Positions 25,080 through 33,460 of a stretch of 49,129 nucleotides of DNA are shown here, piece by piece; within the stretch, counting starts at the first letter, position 1, and each line of letters begins with the position of its first letter. The position numbers and the translations under genes are program-made. The notes below the pieces were generated by a model. The model worked only from the letters and a program-made list of their open reading frames with translations. It had not been told where the DNA came from and did no database searches. The stretch lies in NCBI GenBank assembly GCA_902519215.1, contig CABYIX010000009.1:1-49129 (forward strand), read 5' to 3'. This DNA is from an uncultured Candidatus Actinomarina sp. (GTDB lineage Bacteria > Actinomycetota > Acidimicrobiia > Actinomarinales > Actinomarinaceae).

Positions 25080-25519
25080 AAGATTTAATAAAAAAAATCA
25101 AAAGATATTCAATTTTTTTATTTTTATTTTTTCACAATTATTTATATATTTACTCAGACGGAAGGTTTGGTAAGTTTTTAAACAATCGACCATGTCTGAT
25201 ATTGCATACTAAAGGAGCAAAAACACAGATAGAAAGAAAAAATGTACTAGTTTTTCTTAAAGAAGGAAACGAAATTTGCTTAATTGCATCAAAGGGTGGG
25301 AATAAAAATAATCCAGGTTGGTATCATAATCTTATAAAATTTCAAGAATGTAAAGTTCAAATTGGACGCGATACTTATGAAGCAAATGCTAGAGAAGTTT
25401 ACGATGAAGAAAGAATAGAGTGGTGGGAAAAAATGGACTTCATGAATCGGGGTGGCTACTCATCTTATCAAGAGCTAACAAGGAGAAAAATTCCTGTTTT
25501 AGTTCTAACTCTTTCTTAG
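25076..25519 (+). CDS. F420H2-dependent nitroreductase-family (DDN-like) oxidoreductase
   Basis: The 147-residue protein has the Ddn/FDOR-B pattern: FHNYLYIYSDGRFGKFLNNR, CLILHTKGAKTQIERKN (usually HTXGRKSGXXR), ICLIASKGGNKNNPGWYHNL with the WYHNL signature, and GGYSSYQELTRRKIPVLVL at the end. Members use reduced F420 to reduce quinones and other substrates near the membrane. Residues 10-25 are hydrophobic and could hold it at the membrane. It overlaps the photolyase-like gene by 4 bp. Its cofactor fits cofG/cofH in this window. Confidence 0.88.
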   Translation: MKDLIKKIKRYSIFLFLFFHNYLYIYSDGRFGKFLNNRPCLILHTKGAKTQIERKNVLVFLKEGNEICLIASKGGNKNNPGWYHNLIKFQECKVQIGRDTYEANAREVYDEERIEWWEKMDFMNRGGYSSYQELTRRKIPVLVLTLS

Positions 25520-25541
25520 TCACATTTTGCGCCTAAGAAAG
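25511..25541 (+). terminator. possible rho-independent terminator after the DDN-like gene
   Basis: A perfect 9-bp inverted repeat, CTTTCTTAG at 25511-25519 and CTAAGAAAG at 25533-25541, with a 13-nt loop, followed by TTTT. The left arm includes the stop codon of the DDN-like gene. The stem has only three G-C pairs, so it is weak. It lies in the only convergent gap with room for a hairpin. Confidence 0.45.
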
Positions 25542-25572
25542 TTTTGTAGTTTATTTTCGTTATATCACGTAT

Positions 25573-26208
25573 TTACAGGGTTTCTAAAATTTTATTAATT
25601 ATTTCAAGGCTTAGTTTGTCTACTACTAAGTCTGCTTGATTAAGTTGATCTTCTGAAAACATTCCTCGATTAATTGCAAGTACGTAACTATTTGTCTCTT
25701 TTCCAGATTGAATGCCAGTGGGGCTATCTTCAATAATAATATTTTTTGATGTTTGAAGTTTTTCTATTGCTTTGTTGTAAATATCTGGATACGGTTTATT
25801 TCTTTTAACCATATCACCTCCAATGATGTAGTGAAAAAAGTTTTCTATTTCAACTTCTTGAAGTTTTTTATTTAATAGCCCTTGAGGACTTGCAGATACA
25901 CAAGCTTGTTTAATATCTAAATCATAAATCTGTTTTAATAATATTTTTACATCATTGTAAATTATCTTATTATTTAATGATTGTTGAATGATTTCTCCAA
26001 GAGAAAACATAGTGTTTTCAAAATCATCAAGAGGGACTGTCTTAGCATAAAAAGAGTGGACTATACGATCATCAACACCAACAAATTGTCTAATTTCTTC
26101 TTCTGAAATATTTAATCCAAATTGTTTTAAATGAGTTTGCCATGCATAAGCATAAAGTCTTTCCGTGTCCATGATTGTTCCATCACAATCCCAAAAAATC
26201 CCTACCAT
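25573..26208 (-). CDS. HAD-superfamily phosphatase (phosphoglucomutase/phosphatase-like)
   Basis: The 211-residue protein has the HAD nucleophile motif FWDCDGTIMDTE (6-17), a helical cap, motif II VSASPQG, Lys in RNKPYPDIY, and motif IV IIIEDSPTGIQSG. This arrangement is that of the beta-phosphoglucomutase/gph-like subfamily I. The substrate is unknown. Its ATG overlaps the ddl stop by 1 bp (TAATG), and it ends the cell-wall transcript, so a sugar-phosphate or lipid-linked phosphate role is possible but not shown. Confidence 0.87.
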   Translation of the reverse strand: MVGIFWDCDGTIMDTERLYAYAWQTHLKQFGLNISEEEIRQFVGVDDRIVHSFYAKTVPLDDFENTMFSLGEIIQQSLNNKIIYNDVKILLKQIYDLDIKQACVSASPQGLLNKKLQEVEIENFFHYIIGGDMVKRNKPYPDIYNKAIEKLQTSKNIIIEDSPTGIQSGKETNSYVLAINRGMFSEDQLNQADLVVDKLSLEIINKILETL

Positions 26209-27290
26209 TAACCGAGCTTGCTTTGAATGTCTTTAGCTTTTTTCAGAGCTGTTCCGTCTGATCCTTCATTGGTCCAATTGTTAGTTTTAAGTTTAGTTTC
26301 ATCAACCATATCCTTGAGTAGGTCAAATTTGCTCAAACCAATTTGTTCCCATAAATATAAAGCGTAACTTCCTGGGATTGTATTTACCTCATTTAGATAT
26401 ACCTTCTCGCCTTTAGACAGGAAGTCAACTCTACATATACCTTTTATATCTAAAATTGTTAATAATTTATTTAATATTTCAATTATTTGATTTTTAACTA
26501 AAGGGTCAACTTTAGCAGGAAGTTCTCTTTTTGAACCCTCAAGCCCTCCATTCTCTAGATATTTATCTTTGTAAGAAAACATATCATTATTTGAAGATCT
26601 TATAGGTTTTTCAATATCCGAGTAATCAATATTAGGATAAGTTCTTACACCAATTAACAAGTCGTCCGATTCTTCTAAAAATGGTTGTAATATCGAGCCT
26701 TGATTATAAAGTGTTGAATTTTTGGTAATTGATAATGCAGTTTGATAATCTTCAACTATTTCAACTCCAATAGAAGACCCCCCAAATCTAGGCTTTAGTA
26801 TATAAGGACCCTGAAAATCTGGCTTGTTTGTATCAGAAATTAAGTGAGTATTCAATACAGGAATGCTGTTTGCACTCATTACTGTGAAGAAAGTATATTT
26901 ATCCATACACAATTGGGAAGTAGATAGACCAGGTCCACTGTATTTAATCATCAATAAATCAAGTAAGCTTTGAAGAGTCCCGTCTTCTCCAGGTCCACCA
27001 TGGCATGAGTTGATAACAGTCGAAATCTCTAATTTCTTCTTTTTGTAATAAAATCCTGGATTTGAATCAAGTTTTATATTTAATTCTTTCTTAAATATTG
27101 AGTTATTACCAATAAAATCTTTGGATTCAAGATTAGTATCAACTAAATACCATTTATTGTCTCGAGACCAATATATGTTTAATACTTTATCTTTTGAGGA
27201 AAGTACTCTTGATGTTTGTAGTCCAGTAAGTATTGAAATATCATGCTCAGGTGAGGGGCCACCAAATATAATTGCTAAATTGTCACTCAT
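26208..27290 (-). CDS. ddl: D-alanine--D-alanine ligase
   Basis: Ddl joins two D-Ala with ATP to make the end of the peptidoglycan stem. The 360-residue protein has IIFGGPSPEHDISILTG-type start (FGGPSPEHDIS), NSCHGGPGEDGTLQSLLD, GPGLSTSQLCMDKYTF, the ATP-grasp LKPRFGGSSIGVEIV, RVDFLSKGEKVYLNEVNTIPGS with the Mg-binding Glu and Asn, and ends in a helical tail. The dipeptide is the substrate of MurF, and a MurF-like gene is directly upstream in the same transcript. Confidence 0.96.
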   Translation of the reverse strand: MSDNLAIIFGGPSPEHDISILTGLQTSRVLSSKDKVLNIYWSRDNKWYLVDTNLESKDFIGNNSIFKKELNIKLDSNPGFYYKKKKLEISTVINSCHGGPGEDGTLQSLLDLLMIKYSGPGLSTSQLCMDKYTFFTVMSANSIPVLNTHLISDTNKPDFQGPYILKPRFGGSSIGVEIVEDYQTALSITKNSTLYNQGSILQPFLEESDDLLIGVRTYPNIDYSDIEKPIRSSNNDMFSYKDKYLENGGLEGSKRELPAKVDPLVKNQIIEILNKLLTILDIKGICRVDFLSKGEKVYLNEVNTIPGSYALYLWEQIGLSKFDLLKDMVDETKLKTNNWTNEGSDGTALKKAKDIQSKLG

Positions 27291-27293
27291 ATT

Positions 27294-28817
27294 CTACGGG
27301 TGGTGATCAGGTAAATCATTTTCAAATAATACAACATCATCATCTTTCACAACAGAGTTTAGATAAGAAACTGCTAAATCTCTATTCTTAAAAAATTTAA
27401 CTGGGATATTATTATCTTCAAAAGACAACATTAAAGAAACTTTATTCGTAAATCCAACTACCAATGCTTCGTCAATAATGGAACTAGCATTATGAGCAAA
27501 TTCATAATTATATGTAAACTGGTCTGCGCCAAGTTCAATCATTCCAGGTGTAATCAAATATTTTTTCCCTTCTGTTACAAATGAACTTAGTAAGTCTAAA
27601 GATGATTTATTTGAAACTGGGTTAGAGTTAAATGAATTATCAATAATTGTTTGACCTAGATTTCCCTTCAAGACAGTTTGCCTATGTGATGTTTTTTCAA
27701 GTTCTGTAATTTTATTTAGATATTCTACAACATCCATTTCTAAAGCAATCATAATTCCGACAGACAATGAAATTGAAAGTTGTAAAATCTTTGGGGCCTT
27801 AACTGAGGCGACATATTTTCCCGCAATATAAACAGAATGCTTATTGTTTTCATATTCTACATAGACAGCAGCTTTTGAAGTAGTTGTTGAACAATCAATA
27901 ACCATCTTCTGAGCTGTCCAAAGTCTAGCTTGACCTAAAAGTAGAGGATCATCTCCATTGATAACAACTGTGCCAGTTAAATCTACAATTTCTGATTTCG
28001 CATCGAGTATATTTTCAAGTGTCTTCATTCTTTCTAAATGTACTGGAGCTATCCCTGTAATTACTGATATGTGTGGCTTTACCCATGAACACATTTCTCT
28101 AATTTCTCCAAAACCATAAGTTCCCATTTCAAATATTGCAATTTCATTATTACTTTTTAAATTTTCATTAATTGATTTTGCAATACCCAAGCGGTTGTTG
28201 TAACTTTCTGGAGTTACAAATACATCATTAGTAGTTGATAATATTTGTTTTAAAGTGTTTTTTGTAGTTGTTTTAGAATAAGATCCAGTAATTGAAACAA
28301 TCGGACCAGAAAAAGTTCCTAACTTAGCTTCAGCCCTTTCAACAAAGATCTGTGATTGATTTTTCTCAAAATTCTTAGTGAGCTTTAAGGCTTGATCATA
28401 TACAAAAAAAGAAAATACATTAGCGAACAAAGCTAAAAAGTATCCATACTCAAGCAATACAGAAGCTATAGAAATTAAAGAAATCAAGATAAAATATACC
28501 GTATTGAGTCGTTTAATTCTTTCAGTTTGGTCAACTTTTGATGTTCTCCAGTTAAAGGAAAGTCCTCTTGGAAGTAAGAGGCTCAGAATTGCAACCAATA
28601 TAGCAGTGTAAGGATTCCATAAACTTAAAATCATAAAAATAAGTGTTAAAAAGAAATAAAAATTATTAAACGGAATTAACTTTACCCAACGAAAATAAAA
28701 CTTACTGACATATCCTGGAATGTAATGCTCTCGTTGTGCAATTCTTGACCATCTCCAAGCATTAATTAATGACGAGGTTGTTAGTAAAAATAGAACAAAA
28801 AAATAAATTAAATTCAT
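27294..28817 (-). CDS. Mur ligase family protein (MurF-like) with N-terminal membrane segments
   Basis: The first 150 residues are hydrophobic: segments near 1-20, 52-85 and 105-143 suggest about four to five membrane passes. A Mur ligase core follows: SITGSYSKTTTKNTLK, TPESYNNRLGIAKSI, IFEMGTYGFGEI, ITGIAPVHLERM, VINGDDPL, and IDNSFNSNPVS. MurF adds D-Ala-D-Ala to the UDP-MurNAc-tripeptide; standard MurF is soluble. The P-loop has Ser where the Gly before Lys is usual (GSYSKT versus GSXGKT). It is placed between ddl and an alpha/beta hydrolase, with a 4-bp overlap to the latter. A role in another wall polymer cannot be excluded. Confidence 0.82.
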   Translation of the reverse strand: MNLIYFFVLFLLTTSSLINAWRWSRIAQREHYIPGYVSKFYFRWVKLIPFNNFYFFLTLIFMILSLWNPYTAILVAILSLLLPRGLSFNWRTSKVDQTERIKRLNTVYFILISLISIASVLLEYGYFLALFANVFSFFVYDQALKLTKNFEKNQSQIFVERAEAKLGTFSGPIVSITGSYSKTTTKNTLKQILSTTNDVFVTPESYNNRLGIAKSINENLKSNNEIAIFEMGTYGFGEIREMCSWVKPHISVITGIAPVHLERMKTLENILDAKSEIVDLTGTVVINGDDPLLLGQARLWTAQKMVIDCSTTTSKAAVYVEYENNKHSVYIAGKYVASVKAPKILQLSISLSVGIMIALEMDVVEYLNKITELEKTSHRQTVLKGNLGQTIIDNSFNSNPVSNKSSLDLLSSFVTEGKKYLITPGMIELGADQFTYNYEFAHNASSIIDEALVVGFTNKVSLMLSFEDNNIPVKFFKNRDLAVSYLNSVVKDDDVVLFENDLPDHHP

Positions 28818-29524
28818 TGTGTATTAATAATATTAACTATTTCAAGATACGAGGAATTTAACGGGTTGTGACCTTGGCCTTCTAATATGTGTAAATTTGA
28901 TTTTTTAATTTTTTTATTGGCTTCTTTTGCTATATTTATTGGTACTTCTTTATCTTCACTACCCCATATCAAATGAACGTCACTATTAATATTTTCTAAT
29001 TCGTGGGAGAGGTCATCATTTACTGCTTTTACTAAATTTTCTCTCATTATGCCTTTTGAGTTTCTATAGTCATATGAACCTTTCTTTATTTTAATATTCT
29101 CAATCATATTGTCAGAAAAAATACCCAACCTATTTAAAGTTTTATAAAAATCCAACATAGTAAATTTTGATGAAGATGTTTGTTTTTTTATTAATGGAAC
29201 ACCAATAAGTATTAATTTTTCAATATTTCTTAACTCACTCAAATAAACAGCAACTCTTCCACCAAAAGAATGTCCGACAACTGTATCAACTGAATTTGGA
29301 ATAAACTGATTAATGTATGCAGCATATTCCTTTGGGCTGATGCTGGTTTCTGGTTCTTGGGATTTTCCAAAACCAGGTAAGTCAAAATTAATATAACTAA
29401 ATGACTGGCTTATCAAATTAAAATCTTGAGATGATCTTCCCCATCCATGAAGAAAGCACACTGTAGGATTTTCAGAATTTACATTAGCAAAAGTTTTTTT
29501 ATCATTTAATAATTTATATGGCAT
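28814..29524 (-). CDS. alpha/beta hydrolase
   Basis: The 236-residue hydrolase has the oxyanion region CFLHGWGRSSQDF, FDLPGFGKS, the nucleophile elbow VVGHSFGGRVA with Ser, the acid region HLIWGSEDKEVP with Asp, and the catalytic His in GQGHNPL. All triad members are visible. It overlaps the membrane-protein gene by 11 bp and the MurF-like gene by 4 bp. The substrate is unknown; the position within a cell-wall transcript hints at envelope work. Confidence 0.88.
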   Translation of the reverse strand: MPYKLLNDKKTFANVNSENPTVCFLHGWGRSSQDFNLISQSFSYINFDLPGFGKSQEPETSISPKEYAAYINQFIPNSVDTVVGHSFGGRVAVYLSELRNIEKLILIGVPLIKKQTSSSKFTMLDFYKTLNRLGIFSDNMIENIKIKKGSYDYRNSKGIMRENLVKAVNDDLSHELENINSDVHLIWGSEDKEVPINIAKEANKKIKKSNLHILEGQGHNPLNSSYLEIVNIINTQ

Positions 29525-29894
29525 CTAATAACCCCAGTTTAAGTGTTTGTAGTGCTCTTATTTCCATTCCCATAAGAAACAATAAAGCAAAAGACCAATA
29601 TAAATAGTAATTTAAGTTCATCTCATTTCTATAGATATATAAAAAAGTGAGTATAAACAAATTAATCACATTGTAAAACATGCTGAATGAACCTATCTCA
29701 TTACCCATAGACTGATAAACAATGACAACGAGGACTTGAATTATTACTGAGCTTAATGATATGAGAATTAATATATTTGATATTTTTTTATCAATAATTA
29801 ATTTTTTTATATGTATAAATAGAAACAGTACCCCAACTGAGCCACAAATACATAAGCTTATATATGAAGGAAGTTGTAAAAAATAAAATTCCAT
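29514..29894 (-). CDS. small integral membrane protein of unknown function
   Basis: The protein is strongly hydrophobic with about four predicted membrane segments (ISLCICGSVGVLFLFIHI, ILILISLSSVIIQVLVVIVY, MFYNVINLFILTFLYIY, YYLYWSFALLFLMGMEI). I do not recognise a family. ATG codons at 29903 (129 residues) and 29894 (126 residues) are both possible. TAAAAT ending 7 nt before 29894 favours the shorter form as a leaderless start. It heads the transcript with the hydrolase, MurF-like, ddl and HAD genes, and diverges from the aminotransferase gene across about 60 bp. Confidence 0.6.
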   Translation of the reverse strand: MEFYFLQLPSYISLCICGSVGVLFLFIHIKKLIIDKKISNILILISLSSVIIQVLVVIVYQSMGNEIGSFSMFYNVINLFILTFLYIYRNEMNLNYYLYWSFALLFLMGMEIRALQTLKLGLLDAI

Positions 29895-29901
29895 AAAATT
29901 C

Positions 29902-29907
29902 ATTTTA
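29902..29907 (-). promoter_or_regulatory. -10 box for the membrane-protein/cell-wall transcript (leaderless candidate)
   Basis: On the minus strand TAAAAT ends 7 nt before the ATG at 29894. No Shine-Dalgarno is visible. The alternative ATG at 29903 would lie within this box. Confidence 0.35.
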
Positions 29908-29942
29908 GTACCTACAAAATTGAGTATTAATAACTAATCAGT

Positions 29943-29948
29943 TACAGT
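29943..29948 (+). promoter_or_regulatory. -10 box of the aminotransferase gene (leaderless candidate)
   Basis: TACAGT ends 8 nt before the ATG at 29957. It argues for this ATG rather than an in-frame TTG at 29951. Confidence 0.4.
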
Positions 29949-29956
29949 ATTTGGTA

Positions 29957-31219
29957 ATGGTAAATTTATTAAATAATGAAATCATATCTAATGTACCAAA
30001 TGCTTGGCTAAGTACCCTTGAAAATTATATCACTAAGGGGAAAAACGCTGAAATATGGGATTCAACTGGTAAAAGATATCTTGACTATGTTGGCGGGTAT
30101 GCTGTTCTAAATACGGGTCACTTACATCCACGCGTAGTGAAAAAAGTCAGGGAACAATTAGATAATTTTTCTCATTCTTGTTTCGCATATGCACCACATG
30201 AAAATGCAGTTAATGTATGTAATGAATTAAACAACAGGTATCCAATAAAAGACAGTACAAAAACATTTCTTGTCAATAGTGGTGCAGAAGCTGTAGAAAA
30301 TGCAGTAAAAATTGCAAGATATTTTACAGGTAGAAAATCTATTATTTCTTTTAACGGAGGTTTTCATGGTAGAACTTACTTAGCAATGGGCTTGACTGGT
30401 AAAGACAAGCCTTACAAAGAGGGGTTTGGTCCATTTCCAGATTTTGTACACCACACTGAATACCCATATGAATATCGTGGTATCTCTGATGAACTAGCAA
30501 TAGAAAAACTTGATAAACATTTAAGCACAACGCTAAACCCAAATGAAGTGGCTGCGATTGTCATTGAGATTCAATTAGGTGAGGGCGGATATATACCAGC
30601 ATCAAAAGCTTTCATTCAGCATCTAAGAAAAGTTTGTGATGAAAACGGTATTCTTCTTATATTCGATGAAGTGCAAACTGGATTTGGAAGAACTGGAAAA
30701 ATGTTTGGAGCAGATCACGTAGATGTTGAGCCTGATATTGTAACTCTAGCCAAAGGAATTGCAGGTGGTTTTCCACTAGCAGCCGTACTTGGTAGAAGTC
30801 ATATAATGGATTCTATTCATGACGCTGGAATTGGAAGTACTTTTGGTGCATCTCCAATTTCCTGTGCTGCTTCTTTAGGTGTTTTAGAGGCTTTTGATAA
30901 TGAAAATATAATTTCAAATACCAAGATTCAGGAAAAGATAATGAAAGATGCTCTTAATACAATGATGGACAATTATGACTTTATTGGGGACGTTAGGGGT
31001 TACGGACCCATGATCGGTGTTGAGATTGTTGAAAGTAAAATATCTAAAATCCCAGATAAAAGTAAAGTCACTAAAATTTTAGATCAATGCAAAGAAAATG
31101 GTCTACTACTGGTCTCCTGTGGGCAAGAAGGGAACGTAATTAGATTTATGGGTCCATTAACTACTCCCGAAAATCAAGTAGAAGAAGCAATGGAGATATT
31201 TAAAAATTCTTTAGTTTAG
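29957..31219 (+). CDS. class III PLP aminotransferase (ornithine/GABA/acetylornithine type)
   Basis: The 420-residue PLP enzyme has YLDYVGGYAVLNTGHLHPRV, LVNSGAEAVENAVKIAR, FNGGFHGRTYLAMGLTG, IFDEVQTGFGRTGKMFG and LAKGIAGGFPLAAVLG with the Schiff-base Lys, then GSTFGASPISCAA. These place it in subgroup II aminotransferases. GABA, ornithine, putrescine and acetylornithine are all possible amino donors, and no arg genes are adjacent. GABA would connect it to the C26-type hydrolase and the 4-hydroxybutyryl-CoA dehydratase in the window (inference). An in-frame TTG lies at 29951. Its stop overlaps the ino1 stop by 4 bp. Confidence 0.9.
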   Translation: MVNLLNNEIISNVPNAWLSTLENYITKGKNAEIWDSTGKRYLDYVGGYAVLNTGHLHPRVVKKVREQLDNFSHSCFAYAPHENAVNVCNELNNRYPIKDSTKTFLVNSGAEAVENAVKIARYFTGRKSIISFNGGFHGRTYLAMGLTGKDKPYKEGFGPFPDFVHHTEYPYEYRGISDELAIEKLDKHLSTTLNPNEVAAIVIEIQLGEGGYIPASKAFIQHLRKVCDENGILLIFDEVQTGFGRTGKMFGADHVDVEPDIVTLAKGIAGGFPLAAVLGRSHIMDSIHDAGIGSTFGASPISCAASLGVLEAFDNENIISNTKIQEKIMKDALNTMMDNYDFIGDVRGYGPMIGVEIVESKISKIPDKSKVTKILDQCKENGLLLVSCGQEGNVIRFMGPLTTPENQVEEAMEIFKNSLV

Positions 31220-32292
31220 TTTTCTTCTACATGTGTAAGGTCATGTAGCTTCATTAAAACATCACTATCTTTATGTGTTTTAGCTGGTGCTTTCATTAAC
31301 CAAGCTGAGACTAAATCTAAAGAATCAAAATCTTTATTTTCTGCAAAGAACTTCATATATCTGACTGCATCAATAGTTACTCCAGCACTATTTGGAGAAT
31401 CCCAAACTTCTAACTGAACTTCGATATTTAATGGAGCACCTCCAAAGGATTCACCTTCTAATCTAATAAAAGCTTTCTTTTTATCTTCAAGCCATTTTAC
31501 ATAATCAGATGGACCTATTCGAACATTATCAGGGTCTATTCCCTCCCCATTGTTTGCAACTGAGGTTACAGATGATGTTTTACTTGTTCTTTTTGTTTCT
31601 AATCTATCTTCTTCAAGCATATTAAGAAAATCCATATTACCACCAACATTTAATTGATAAGTATTCTTTAACTTTACTCCTCTGTCTGAAAAAAGTTGTG
31701 CAAGAACTCTATGAACAATAGTTGCACCGACTTGACTCTTGATATCATCGCCAATTAGAGGAACATTGTTTTCTCTAAATTTGTTATACCAAGTCTCGTC
31801 TCTAGCTATGAAAACTGGAATACAATTTATGAATCCAACTTTAGTATTTATAGCTGACTGAGCATAAAATTTCACAGCTTCATCTGAACCTACAGGTAAA
31901 AGGTTTATTAGAATTTCTGCACCAGAATTTAGCAAAGATTTTTCAAAATTATCTGAATCTGGGACTACATCAATTATTTCTTTAACAAATTTACCAACAC
32001 CATCGTTCACAACACCAGGCTCGACAATAATTCCTGTATCTGGAACATCATAAAATTTTAAAGTATTGTTAGGTTTTTCAAATATTGCTTTTGATAAATC
32101 TTTTCCGACTTTAGAAGCATTTATATCATAAGCTGCTACAACCTCAATATCTGATACTTTATAACCACCAATAACATCGGAAATTAATCCATCTTCAGAA
32201 TCGTTATTTGAATAATGGTAAATTCCTTGGACAAATGAACTAGCGCAATTGCCAACTCCTAAAATTGCGACTTTGATTTTTCCGTTTTCCAC
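31216..32292 (-). CDS. ino1: inositol-3-phosphate synthase (short actinobacterial/archaeal form)
   Basis: Converts glucose-6-phosphate to 1L-myo-inositol-3-phosphate, the entry to phosphatidylinositol and mycothiol in actinobacteria. The 358-residue protein matches the short family: LGVGNCASSFVQGI, VVAAYDINASKVGKDLS, NLLPVGSDEAVKFYA, FINCIPVFIA, GDDIKSQVGATIVHRVLAQLF, LNVGGNMDFLNMLEEDRLETK and EVWDSPNSAGVTIDAVRYMK. The start is GTG at 32292, supported by a -10 box 6 nt upstream. It is one of the better lineage indicators here. Confidence 0.96.
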   Translation of the reverse strand: MENGKIKVAILGVGNCASSFVQGIYHYSNNDSEDGLISDVIGGYKVSDIEVVAAYDINASKVGKDLSKAIFEKPNNTLKFYDVPDTGIIVEPGVVNDGVGKFVKEIIDVVPDSDNFEKSLLNSGAEILINLLPVGSDEAVKFYAQSAINTKVGFINCIPVFIARDETWYNKFRENNVPLIGDDIKSQVGATIVHRVLAQLFSDRGVKLKNTYQLNVGGNMDFLNMLEEDRLETKRTSKTSSVTSVANNGEGIDPDNVRIGPSDYVKWLEDKKKAFIRLEGESFGGAPLNIEVQLEVWDSPNSAGVTIDAVRYMKFFAENKDFDSLDLVSAWLMKAPAKTHKDSDVLMKLHDLTHVEEN

Positions 32293-32298
32293 ATCAAT

Positions 32299-32304
32299 AC
32301 TTTA
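32299..32304 (-). promoter_or_regulatory. -10 box of ino1 (leaderless GTG start candidate)
   Basis: On the minus strand TAAAGT ends 6 nt before the GTG start at 32292, with no Shine-Dalgarno. Confidence 0.45.
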
Positions 32305-32327
32305 GCAATAGTGTGATATACACAAAT

Positions 32328-32441
32328 TTAATTGAATAAGTAATTAAACCAACTAAATGAACTGTAGAGAATGCCAGCTATGAAATAAAGAATAAAGGTT
32401 GTTATGCCAATAATTTGTAATATTTTTAAAAACTTATTCAT
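32328..32441 (-). CDS. possible 37-residue membrane peptide
   Basis: A short open frame between ino1 and the RecB-like gene encodes a Lys-containing start (MNKFLKILQ) then one hydrophobic segment (IIGITTFILYFIAGILYSSF) and a short tail. It could be a single-pass membrane microprotein. I see no Shine-Dalgarno and no good -10 at leaderless distance, and hydrophobic frames arise easily in AT-rich DNA. If it is not a gene, this 196-bp gap holds only two divergent promoters. Confidence 0.3.
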   Translation of the reverse strand: MNKFLKILQIIGITTFILYFIAGILYSSFSWFNYLFN

Positions 32442-32476
32442 TAATATCATTTTACAAATTTTGAAATTAATATAGT

Positions 32477-32482
32477 TATAGT
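32477..32482 (+). promoter_or_regulatory. -10 box of the RecB-like nuclease gene (leaderless candidate)
   Basis: TATAGT ends 6 nt before the ATG at 32489; there is no Shine-Dalgarno. Confidence 0.5.
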
Positions 32483-32488
32483 TTAAAT

Positions 32489-33460
32489 ATGATAAAAAAT
32501 TTGTCACCCTCTCGGGCATCTCAATTTAAAACATGTCCAAGGCAATTTAAATATGCAAATATTGATAAAATCAGTGAACCCACAACAGAAGTTCAAGCTA
32601 AAGGTACTACTGTCCATCAAGCTTTAGAAGACTTATATGATTTTCCACAATCTGAAAGAACAACTGAAAAACTTCATAATTTGTTCAGAGAAGCTTGGAC
32701 CAAAGTTAGAAGTAACGATGAGCACCATAATTTATTTGAAACTGTCGAAGAAGAAAGAGACTGGGGTGTAGATGGGTTAAAACTTCTTAATAACTATATG
32801 CAAATTGAGGACCCTACTACTTTTGAACCACTTGAAAGAGAGAGGTGGGTTAGAGGATCTATCGAAGATTTGAATCTAAGAGGAATCCTTGACAGAATGG
32901 ACAGAAATAACAAAGGTGAGTTGGTAATTGTTGATTATAAAAGTGGCAAAGCCCCAATGGCAAAATATAAAGAACCTCGCTTCTTTGCTTTGAAATTATA
33001 TGCATTACTAATAAAAGAAGAATTAAATGAAATGCCTGCTGAATTAAAATTAATTTATCTAAAGAATTCAACCATACATACATTAAAAATAAGTAATGAA
33101 GACCTAGATAAAGCAAAAGCAGAAATAATAGAAATTTGGGAAGCTATAAAGAAAGCATTTAAAGAAGATGAATTTCCTGCAACAAAAAATAATTTGTGTG
33201 ATTGGTGTTATTATAAACCAATTTGCCCCGTCTTCAACAAAAATGCACCAGACACTGACGAGTTGCAAAAACTTAATGAAGAAATAAAAGAGCTAAATGA
33301 TAATCTAGAAGCTTTGAGTATGTTTGATAATCCTAATGATTTGCCAAAAGATAGTCCATTAAGCAATATTAATAAAGAACAGATCCAACAGAAAATAGAA
33401 ACATTAAAAAACAAAAGAGATCTTATTGAAGAGGAATTACAAGAGCTTTTAAGGAAATAA
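32489..33460 (+). CDS. RecB-family PD-(D/E)XK exonuclease with Fe-S cysteines
   Basis: The 323-residue protein begins LSPSRASQFKTCPRQFKY, the N-terminal Cys motif of Cas4/AddB-type nucleases, followed by GTTVHQALEDLY (motif with His), RGILDRMDRN and LVIVDYKSGK for the catalytic Asp and DXK, and CDWCYYKPICP closing a likely 4Fe-4S cluster. The last 60 residues are a charged coiled coil. Stand-alone RecB-like nucleases of this kind are common in actinobacteria; their role in DNA repair is not settled. The 3' end overlaps gdh by 12 bp tail to tail. No CRISPR array is nearby, so Cas4 function is unlikely. Confidence 0.88.
   Translation: MIKNLSPSRASQFKTCPRQFKYANIDKISEPTTEVQAKGTTVHQALEDLYDFPQSERTTEKLHNLFREAWTKVRSNDEHHNLFETVEEERDWGVDGLKLLNNYMQIEDPTTFEPLERERWVRGSIEDLNLRGILDRMDRNNKGELVIVDYKSGKAPMAKYKEPRFFALKLYALLIKEELNEMPAELKLIYLKNSTIHTLKISNEDLDKAKAEIIEIWEAIKKAFKEDEFPATKNNLCDWCYYKPICPVFNKNAPDTDELQKLNEEIKELNDNLEALSMFDNPNDLPKDSPLSNINKEQIQQKIETLKNKRDLIEEELQELLRK

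Noticed and set aside
25520-25572. tRNA or small RNA gene in the 53-bp convergent gap
   Set aside because: The only structure is a weak 9-bp hairpin; it is too short for a tRNA.
32489-33460. Cas4 interpretation for the RecB-like nuclease
   Set aside because: No CRISPR repeats or cas genes anywhere in the window; stand-alone RecB-like nucleases of this type are common in actinobacteria.
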